A DNA stretch of 64,000 bases from M50B103 sp041667565. GTDB taxonomy: Bacteria; Fidelibacterota; Fidelibacteria; Fidelibacterales; Fidelibacteraceae. Both the position numbers and the translations under genes were made by a program. This document shows, one piece after another, positions 45,502 through 52,569 of the stretch (position 1 is the stretch's first letter; each line of letters starts with the position of its first letter). The stretch covers positions 1 to 64,000 of the forward strand of contig CAZNFT010000002.1 of assembly GCA_964572745.1 (NCBI GenBank), written 5' to 3'. The notes under the pieces are model-generated. The model was not told the origin of the DNA. It was given only the letters and a program-made list of their open reading frames with translations, and searched no databases.

Positions 45502-46527
45502 ATGAAAAAGCTAAGTTTATGTTTGATTGTCCTTTTGATTATTTCGTGTAATCTTTTTATATCTGGTGGAAGTATTCAATTAGTCAATACAATTCTTGTT
45601 GATCAATTTGTCGTTTCTTTAGCATTTGAAGATGATGGCACGACATGGGCAGGAATCATACGTGATCAATACGGACTTGTAAAGATCAATCCAGATGGAA
45701 GTACAGAGATCTTTGATCATACAAATTCATGTTTAGTGGATTTGGCGAATATTTGGGATATGGACGTTGATAGCGATGGGAATTTATGGATGCTGAATGA
45801 GGGCTTAGTTCGCTATAATGGACATGTCTTTACAAAATGGGATACAATAAATGAAGGCCAACTGATTGTTCTTGCTTATAATCAATCATTAGTCATAGAT
45901 GAAAATGATAATATTTGGTGTGTGGCTACTAATCCTTATATCAATTGTCCCAATATTAAATTGATATCTTTTGATGGTAATGATTTTACTGTTCATGAGC
46001 CATCCCAATTAAATAGTGGCACAATATACTCAGTTACAGATATTGCGATTGATAAAATGAATAATGCGTGGTTTTCATTTAATGACTATCATGGAGATTT
46101 GGTGTTCCTAAAATATAATGGCTCAAAATGGACATCTTTCGATACAAGTGATGTTGGTTATTCTCCCTATAATATTACAGATATTGAATTTGACAGTGAA
46201 AATAATTTATGGTTCAATGATGATTTTTCTTATTCTAGTATAGCTAAACACAATCAAGCGGCCTTATTTGTTTTTGACAAGGAAAATAAGGCAACTTCGA
46301 TTTCTGGCTCTGAATTCATTTCATCACTCTATATTGACGTGAATGATAATCTTTGGGTATCCGGATTTCTGCCAAATTTAGCCGTCTATAATGATGGGAA
46401 ATGGACATTTCTTGATAACGAAGAAGCCATACCATTTTGTAGTGATATCAATGTAGATAACAATGGTGATATTTGGTATGCTACAAGCTTGGGGATAAAA
46501 GTTTTTAGATACATTGAAGAAGATTAA
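45502..46527 (+). CDS. Beta-propeller lipoprotein
   Basis: 341 residues with a lipoprotein signal (LLIISC, Cys16). The body consists of repeated ~45-residue blades of the two-component-regulator-propeller type, each with a -D---N-W--- core (DVDSDGNLWMLNE, VIDENDNIWCVAT, AIDKMNNAWFSF, EFDSENNLWFND, YIDVNDNLWVSG, NVDNNGDIWYAT). There is no kinase or response-regulator domain, so it is probably an exported, membrane-anchored binding protein of unknown ligand. Confidence 0.8.
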   Translation: MKKLSLCLIVLLIISCNLFISGGSIQLVNTILVDQFVVSLAFEDDGTTWAGIIRDQYGLVKINPDGSTEIFDHTNSCLVDLANIWDMDVDSDGNLWMLNEGLVRYNGHVFTKWDTINEGQLIVLAYNQSLVIDENDNIWCVATNPYINCPNIKLISFDGNDFTVHEPSQLNSGTIYSVTDIAIDKMNNAWFSFNDYHGDLVFLKYNGSKWTSFDTSDVGYSPYNITDIEFDSENNLWFNDDFSYSSIAKHNQAALFVFDKENKATSISGSEFISSLYIDVNDNLWVSGFLPNLAVYNDGKWTFLDNEEAIPFCSDINVDNNGDIWYATSLGIKVFRYIEED

Positions 46528-46737
46528 AATAATATTTCGTTTGTAGTTTCAGCCATTCCCAATGCATATCGGGAGCTGAGATGACATTTTTTGCTGAGTT
46601 TTGGTATTTTCGACCAGCCAGCATCTCTCCAACGCCGAAGCAAGCTGGCAGGTCTGTTTTGTCCCTATTTCGCTCCAAAGAATTGGAGCTACAAAAGGGA
46701 GCTGAATAGTTGAAATCTTGTATATCTTGTAATCATG
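46528..46737. other. Degenerate intergenic repeats, no gene
   Basis: Holds a third copy of the TTCGCTCC...GGAGCTAC hairpin (about 46669-46695) and a CCGAAGCAAGCTGGC string related to 175-205. Confidence 0.5.
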
Positions 46738-46930
46738 TCTAAGTATTAGCAATCTTTTATATCCTGTCTAAAAAGCAATCCTAACTATCCAGTTATCCTG
46801 TCAAAAAAGAAATCTTTTCAATTTTACTTTCCAATCTAAGTATTAGCAATCTTTTATATCCTGTCAAAAGGCAATCCTAACTATCCAGTTATCCTGTCAA
46901 AAAAGAATTCCTGTCAATTTTACTTTCCAA
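46738..46930. repeat. 97-bp tandem duplication of the AATCC..TATCCAGTTATCCTGTC element
   Basis: Copies starting at 46738 and 46835 share TCTAAGTATTAGCAATC, then AATCCTAACTATCCAGTT, ATCCTGTCAAAAAAGAA and ATTTTACTTTCCAA. The inner motif recurs at 8961-8987 and, diverged, in the 69-bp array at 18224-18545. Confidence 0.85.
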
Positions 46931-47004
46931 ATAAACTTTCAATGTGTATATTTGCTAAAAATCAACAGCATGGAATACAGACAAAACAGGGGAGGCCCGG
47001 GCAA

Positions 47005-48600
47005 ATGAGAGAGTATCAAGATTTATCATTGAATGGAAAATTTATGGGACGATCTCTTTCGGTGATCAACGATCTGTCCAAAGATGAACAGTGGTATCTT
47101 TATAACAAAACTAAAGAGTTAAAGGATAGCGAAGCAAGTCATGCCGATCTTGATCCATTTCGCATTAATTCAAAGAATGTAGGTGCTTATCTGGTCTTTA
47201 TTGAGCCCAGCACCCGTACAAAAGAATCATTTCTAAATGCTGTAAAATTTCACAATGTTAAAACCAATAATTTCGACTCAACAACTTCTTCTTTCAATAA
47301 AAAAGAGAGTTATGCTGATACATTTAGGATGTTAACAACTTACAGCCCTTATTCAATTTTTATCATTCGTTCAAAACTGGAAGGCCTCACACGCTGGCTT
47401 GATTATGATCTGGGACTTTTTGCAGAGAGAATGAACTTACACAAACCCTCATTTATCAATGGCGGTGATGGTAAACACGAACACCCCACGCAGGAAATTC
47501 TCGACGAGTACACATTTTTAGAGCAAAATAATTTTAATCGTGATCACATACATATTGCTCTTGTCGGCGACCTTTTTCATGGTCGCACAGTACATTCAAA
47601 AGCAGATGGATTAAGCATATATAATAATGTTGAGGTTGACCTGGTCGCTCCAGAAGAATTAGGAATGCCGGAGTTTTATAAAAAGAAAATGTTGGCAAAT
47701 GGTTTTAAGATCAGGGAATTTGCTTCCATTGATGACTATATGAAAGATGATAAGCGTGCCAATATCTGGTATTTTACCCGTTTGCAACTCGAACGAATGG
47801 GTGAAGATGTCAAAAACCATTCAGATCGTTTGACCAAAGCTGTGACGTTTCGTAAGGAATGGATAGATCTTATGGATGAAGGAACAAAATTCTATCATCC
47901 TCTTCCAAGAAATCGAGAATTTCCGACTATTCCATTTTTTCTTGATAAAACTCCCCTGAACGGTTGGGACCTTCAAGCCATGAACGGCTATTATACCCGA
48001 GCTGTTCTTGTGGGTATGTTGGGTGGACGATTAGGGGAAGACTTTGAAGGAGAATGTCCGCATCCTAAAAAGAAGGGTCCCAGATATATTGAAGAAGTAA
48101 AAAGCTTTAATTCCGTAGTCAAAGAATTTAAAATCGGGACAAAGCCTGTTGAAAATGGTATTGTGATCGACCATGTTGGTAAGGGTGAGGATATAGCTAC
48201 AATATGGGAACACATATATAAAACCCGTAAAATTCTTGAGCTAAATGTTATTTCCTCACACGGAGTCTATAAATCTCATAAAGATGGACAATATAAAGGA
48301 GTTTTGTCTCTGCCAAATATTGAGCAATTCAATCTGGTAAAAATGAAAAAACTCTCTGCAATTGCTCCCGAAGCAACATTAAATATCATTAAAGATCATA
48401 GAGTCCTTAAAAAGATCAGGATACATTTTCCACCCAAGATCTATGATTTTGACGAGATATCCTGTAAAAATCCGGATTGTATTTCCCACCCATCTCACCA
48501 TGAAAATGCTACACCCTTCTTTTACAAAACTGAAAACAATACCTTTGTTTGTAAATATTGTGATAAAGATCATAATTATAAAGACATCTGGGACATTTAA
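47005..48600 (+). CDS. pyrBI: Fused aspartate carbamoyltransferase catalytic and regulatory chains
   Basis: Carries out the committed step of pyrimidine synthesis, making carbamoyl aspartate. The N-terminal ~360 residues are PyrB: EPSTRTKESF (carbamoyl phosphate), KHEHPTQEILDEY and PLPRN. The C-terminal ~150 are PyrI: an allosteric domain (FKIGTKPVENGIVIDHVG) and a zinc domain with CKNPDC and CKYC. One polypeptide of 531 residues therefore holds both chains. I start at ATG 47005 because AGGGGAGG lies about 10 nt before it; an in-frame ATG at 46942 adds 21 non-conserved residues. pyrE and pyrF follow. Confidence 0.95.
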   Translation: MREYQDLSLNGKFMGRSLSVINDLSKDEQWYLYNKTKELKDSEASHADLDPFRINSKNVGAYLVFIEPSTRTKESFLNAVKFHNVKTNNFDSTTSSFNKKESYADTFRMLTTYSPYSIFIIRSKLEGLTRWLDYDLGLFAERMNLHKPSFINGGDGKHEHPTQEILDEYTFLEQNNFNRDHIHIALVGDLFHGRTVHSKADGLSIYNNVEVDLVAPEELGMPEFYKKKMLANGFKIREFASIDDYMKDDKRANIWYFTRLQLERMGEDVKNHSDRLTKAVTFRKEWIDLMDEGTKFYHPLPRNREFPTIPFFLDKTPLNGWDLQAMNGYYTRAVLVGMLGGRLGEDFEGECPHPKKKGPRYIEEVKSFNSVVKEFKIGTKPVENGIVIDHVGKGEDIATIWEHIYKTRKILELNVISSHGVYKSHKDGQYKGVLSLPNIEQFNLVKMKKLSAIAPEATLNIIKDHRVLKKIRIHFPPKIYDFDEISCKNPDCISHPSHHENATPFFYKTENNTFVCKYCDKDHNYKDIWDI

Positions 48601-48614
48601 CACATAGGAGACAC

Positions 48615-49268
48615 ATGGAAATCATTGCAAGAAAGATCGCCAAAGCTGCCTTAAAGATCAAGGCTGTTAAACTTCAACCCGATAATCCTTTTACCTGGGC
48701 ATCGGGATACAAAATGCCCATATACAACGATAACAGATTATTCCTCTTTTATCCGGAATATCGCCGTTTGATTGCTGAAGGTTTTGCTGAATTGATCAAG
48801 GAAAAATCCTTTGACTGTGACATGATAGCCGGGACACCTACTGCCGGTATTCCACATGGTGTATTGTTGGCAGATATCATTAAAAAACCATTTATTTATC
48901 CTCGCAAATGGCAAAAAGGTCATGGTTTGTTAAATAAAATTGAAGGTGTTCCTCATATTGACATGATCAAAGATAAACATGTAATCATGGTAGAAGATCT
49001 GATTTCTACAGGTGGAAGCTCGGTAGAATCCTTAGAAGTTGTAAGAGCAGCCGGAGCAAAAGTCGATACCTGTTTATCGATCTTTAGTTATGGTTTTAGC
49101 AAAGCTCAGGAGGCCTTTGACGGGGTTCAAGCTAAGTATTTTTCACTTATTACTTTGGATACTCTCATTGAGGTGGTCGAGGAGGAAGCTTATTTTAACG
49201 CAGATCAAATAGAACTGTTACGAGAATGGCAAAGATCTCCCTTTACCTGGGGTGAACGTTTTAATTAA
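48615..49268 (+). CDS. pyrE: Orotate phosphoribosyltransferase
   Basis: Converts orotate and PRPP to OMP. The PRPP motif VEDLISTGGSS is at 126-136 and the FTWASGYKMPIYNDNR entry is typical. 217 residues. AGGAGA site; 14 nt after pyrBI and 9 nt before pyrF, so clearly co-transcribed. Confidence 0.96.
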   Translation: MEIIARKIAKAALKIKAVKLQPDNPFTWASGYKMPIYNDNRLFLFYPEYRRLIAEGFAELIKEKSFDCDMIAGTPTAGIPHGVLLADIIKKPFIYPRKWQKGHGLLNKIEGVPHIDMIKDKHVIMVEDLISTGGSSVESLEVVRAAGAKVDTCLSIFSYGFSKAQEAFDGVQAKYFSLITLDTLIEVVEEEAYFNADQIELLREWQRSPFTWGERFN

Positions 49269-49277
49269 GGATTATTT

Positions 49278-50156
49278 ATGACTTATTTGGATAGCTTAAG
49301 AAAAACAGCTGAAAAAACTGCCAATATTGTTTGTATAGGACTGGATCCCGTGATGGATTTTATCCCAGAGGGTTTAGCACCTAGTGTAGAAAAGATCATT
49401 CCGACTTTTTTTGAATCTTTATTTCAAGAAATGAGGAATCGTCATTTAAAACCCGCTGCCTTTAAACCTAATCAAGGTTATTATTTGATTCATGATAATC
49501 CCTTAGATGGAGATTTTAGTGGGTCGAAAGCCTTGGCAGAGACAATTAAACTATGTCGTCAATATTTTCCGGATATTCCGATAATTATGGATTATAAACG
49601 AGGAGATATTGCAAGTTCTTCCGCCAACTATGCCAATGAAGGATTTATTCATTGGGCAGCAGATGCCGTTACTATTTCACCTTATATGGGGTCAGATTCC
49701 GTCATACCTTTTCTTGAGTATGCAAAGGAGGGACAAGGGACGTATATTCTGAACCGAACATCTAACAAAGGCGGCAAGGATTTTCAAAATCTTATTTTAG
49801 AAAATAAGCAAAGCTTATATCAGGCTGTAGGACAAAAAATTGTTGAATGGTCTAAGGATTATCCGGGGACCGGAGCAGTTGTTGGCGCTACAAACCTAAA
49901 TGAATTAAAAGATCTGGCTAAGCATTATGCCCATGCCGAAGTTCCTCTATTAATACCGGGTGTAGGATCTCAGGGCGGTTCAGCGACTGAGGTTATGTCC
50001 GCTCTACAAGAATGCAATTACGATCTTAAACTTGCTCGCATAAATTCATCCAGCGGAATTACTCATCCATGGAAAAAATCGGCTCATATACCTGACAATT
50101 GGTGTGAAGTTTCTATAGACGCACTGGAAAAATTGATAACTAATTGTAAAATATAA
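49278..50156 (+). CDS. pyrF: Orotidine 5'-phosphate decarboxylase, type 2
   Basis: Converts OMP to UMP, the last step of de novo pyrimidine synthesis. IGLDP at 20-24 and the catalytic DYKRGDI at 105-111 are clear. The 292-residue length and insertions fit the longer group of PyrF (mycobacterial/Myxococcus-like). AAGGA site; the operon's terminator follows. Confidence 0.95.
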   Translation: MTYLDSLRKTAEKTANIVCIGLDPVMDFIPEGLAPSVEKIIPTFFESLFQEMRNRHLKPAAFKPNQGYYLIHDNPLDGDFSGSKALAETIKLCRQYFPDIPIIMDYKRGDIASSSANYANEGFIHWAADAVTISPYMGSDSVIPFLEYAKEGQGTYILNRTSNKGGKDFQNLILENKQSLYQAVGQKIVEWSKDYPGTGAVVGATNLNELKDLAKHYAHAEVPLLIPGVGSQGGSATEVMSALQECNYDLKLARINSSSGITHPWKKSAHIPDNWCEVSIDALEKLITNCKI

Positions 50157-50214
50157 TGTGGTTCTAATAACTAATAGCCTGGAGTATTAATCCATGGCTA
50201 TTAAATGTATAAGC

Positions 50215-50241
50215 AAAAAAAGGACTCTGCTGAGTCCTTTT
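50215..50241. terminator. Bidirectional terminator between pyrF and yccF
   Basis: AAAGGACTC (50219-50227) pairs with GAGTCCTTT (50232-50240) around a TGCT loop. Seven A's on the left give a T-run for minus-strand transcripts, and T's follow on the right for plus-strand transcripts. Confidence 0.85.
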
Positions 50242-50273
50242 ATACATTCCGGATCATTCTTTTAAAATAATGA

Positions 50274-50651
50274 TTAATATTTAGTCACAATCTCTTTGCC
50301 AAAGGGGAAAAAAGCTATGCGAGCTAATTTAATATGTTGTTTAGCAAAAGGGATACCAATAATTGTAATAGTAAGGAGGGCGGCAAAAACAACATGAGTT
50401 AAGGCTATCCAAACCCCGCCAATACAGAACCAGATGATATTCATAATAATTGAAAGTATATTGTTTTTGTTGCTTTTATCTTTAATGGTAGAATTAAAAG
50501 GGAAAAGAGTCATAACACCAATCTTAAATGTTTGTATGCCAAAAGGTATGCCAACAATGGTGACCATAAGAGCAAGCGATGCAAGGAAATATTCCATAGC
50601 TGTCACAAAACCACCAAAGATCCACCAAAGAATATTGCCAATAAGTTTCAT
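50274..50651 (-). CDS. yccF: YccF-family inner-membrane protein
   Basis: 125-residue protein made of two similar halves, each with a GGxWxAxxH/F-like start, a membrane hairpin and an IxxGIPFGIQ/IPFAKQ turn followed by FPFxxxI. The pattern is characteristic of YccF/DUF307 proteins. Function is not established. AGGAGAT site upstream; its 3' end shares the bidirectional terminator with pyrF. Confidence 0.88.
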   Translation of the reverse strand: MKLIGNILWWIFGGFVTAMEYFLASLALMVTIVGIPFGIQTFKIGVMTLFPFNSTIKDKSNKNNILSIIMNIIWFCIGGVWIALTHVVFAALLTITIIGIPFAKQHIKLARIAFFPFGKEIVTKY

Positions 50652-50840
50652 AAAGATCTCCTGTAATAATATTTCTTGAGCAACAAAAGCAATATACGAT
50701 GTCTCCTTATTAATTAAAAATTAAAAAAAGAACTATCTTTTATATGAAAATGCTTCTCTTAATAAAAGTGACGTGTTTTTTATATCATTTAGAGTGAAAA
50801 TTTACTATCTTAATTGCTGTAAATAAGTCAAAAGGGTAGC

Positions 50841-52550
50841 ATGAAAACAGCAAAAGAGATCACAAAGATTTTTCTGAGCGGAGATTTGAAATTTGCCACT
50901 GTATCGGGAGTATGGACGACCAAGCCTAATTTGATCAGGCGAGTTGATGAAGAAGTAAAGAATATTGACATAATCACTACTAAAAGTTTTCAAGTGGAAG
51001 CTACGCCCGGGAATCGTGAGCCCATTATTGCAGAAGTTGAAGTAGGCTCTTATGTAAATGCTGTTGGATTGAAAAATCCCGGTATGGAAATAGCTTACCA
51101 AGAGCTAAAAAAACTCCGTGATGAAAAAGATCTAAGATCTATATTAAATATATCAATTGCCGGAAATTCACCCGAAGATTTTATTAAGTTGGTCAGAAAG
51201 TTTGAAGATATTGCCGATATGTTCGAGCTGAATTTTTCTTGTCCTCATGCAGAGCCGGGCTATGGAGCTTCGATAGGTGTTTCGCCGGAACTGATTAAAA
51301 AATACATGCTCGCTATCCGTCCTCATACGAAACGTGCTTTATTTCCAAAATTGACTCCAAATGTAAATAATATAGGTGAACTGGCAAAAGTCGCTGTAGA
51401 AGCAGGAGCTGATGGAATTGCAGCCATAAACACTGCAGATCCCATTGAGTATAAAGAGCCTGTTTCAGGTCAAGCTGTTCTATATAATCCCATGGGGCAT
51501 AAAGGTGGAAAAAGCGGAGAGCACATATTTGATATAGCTCTTCAAAAGATAAAAGAAATTCGTGAAGCTCTTGGCCCCGAAGTGCCAATTCTTGGAATGG
51601 GTGGGGTGAGTCATGGTTCTCATGTCCGCGCTTTACGGGAAGCCGGCGCAAATGTTGTGGGTGTGGGGTCTGTTGTGGCGCGCATCCCGGACAATAAATT
51701 TAATGAGTATTTTAAAGCTTTAGCATTTGATGCCGAGAATATGACCGATTCTGCAGCTAATTATTTATCTGTCAGGTCTTTAGCGAAATATAAAGAATAC
51801 ACTATTTCAAAGATTAATAAATTGAGTGAGACCATGTGGGATCTCGAGCTTGAGGGTGATGCCATTTTGTTCAGTGCCTCACAGTATGTTTTTGTCTGGA
51901 TCCCCGGAGTGGGAGAAAAACCCTTTGGGATCGTTAGCTCATCACCTTTGAGATTACTTGTTAGATTACGTGATACTGAACCCGGTACGAATAAAGGTGA
52001 ATTCACAAAAGCATTTTTTACAAAAGCAGAAGGTGATAAGCTTTACATCCGTGGTCCTTATGGTAAATCTATTCCCGAAAATTTTATGTCTTTTGCCTTT
52101 GTTGTTTCAGGTGGGACGGGACTTGCTTTAGTCCCTAAATTGGTAGAAGCTCTGGCTTCTGCGGGTAAGATCGTTCATGTTTATCATGGTCTTAGCAATG
52201 AGAATGAATTTTCTTATCAGGACATGATCAAAGCTTATGCGGAATTTGATCTAATCCCCGATGATGGTAAGCCAGGGAGAGTTCTTGATGTTTTGGCTGA
52301 AAAACTAGAGCATACCGATACGAATAATTGTACTATTTATACTATTGGTCCGGATGCTTTAATGGAAAAGGCATTGGATTTAGCTGAGAGTAAGGGTTGC
52401 GATCCTAAATATTGTTATGCGTCTTTGGAAACAAATAATATGTGTGGTATTGGCATCTGTGGTGAATGTGAATGTGGTGGTGTTTTGTCTTGCAAAAGCG
52501 GCACATTCTTTGACTTTGATTTTTTGAAAAAACATTATTTTAATAAATGA
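50841..52550 (+). CDS. pyrDK: Dihydroorotate dehydrogenase fused to a PyrK-like electron-transfer domain
   Basis: 569 residues in two parts. Residues 1-305 form a dihydroorotate dehydrogenase barrel with the catalytic cysteine region ELNFSCPHAEPG (Cys134), KLTPN and the FMN phosphate site GMGGVSHG/GVGSVV. Residues about 315-569 are a ferredoxin-reductase-like FAD/NAD domain (VSGGTGLALVPKLVEAL) ending with a [2Fe-2S] motif: Cys535, Cys540, Cys543 and Cys551. Class 1B enzymes normally use separate PyrD and PyrK; here both are one chain, so electrons from dihydroorotate would pass to NAD+. The SCPH variant resembles the dihydropyrimidine dehydrogenase branch, but location beside the pyr genes supports PyrD. 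AAGGG site. Confidence 0.92.
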   Translation: MKTAKEITKIFLSGDLKFATVSGVWTTKPNLIRRVDEEVKNIDIITTKSFQVEATPGNREPIIAEVEVGSYVNAVGLKNPGMEIAYQELKKLRDEKDLRSILNISIAGNSPEDFIKLVRKFEDIADMFELNFSCPHAEPGYGASIGVSPELIKKYMLAIRPHTKRALFPKLTPNVNNIGELAKVAVEAGADGIAAINTADPIEYKEPVSGQAVLYNPMGHKGGKSGEHIFDIALQKIKEIREALGPEVPILGMGGVSHGSHVRALREAGANVVGVGSVVARIPDNKFNEYFKALAFDAENMTDSAANYLSVRSLAKYKEYTISKINKLSETMWDLELEGDAILFSASQYVFVWIPGVGEKPFGIVSSSPLRLLVRLRDTEPGTNKGEFTKAFFTKAEGDKLYIRGPYGKSIPENFMSFAFVVSGGTGLALVPKLVEALASAGKIVHVYHGLSNENEFSYQDMIKAYAEFDLIPDDGKPGRVLDVLAEKLEHTDTNNCTIYTIGPDALMEKALDLAESKGCDPKYCYASLETNNMCGIGICGECECGGVLSCKSGTFFDFDFLKKHYFNK

Positions 52551-52569
52551 TAATCAGTAAAGGAATTCT

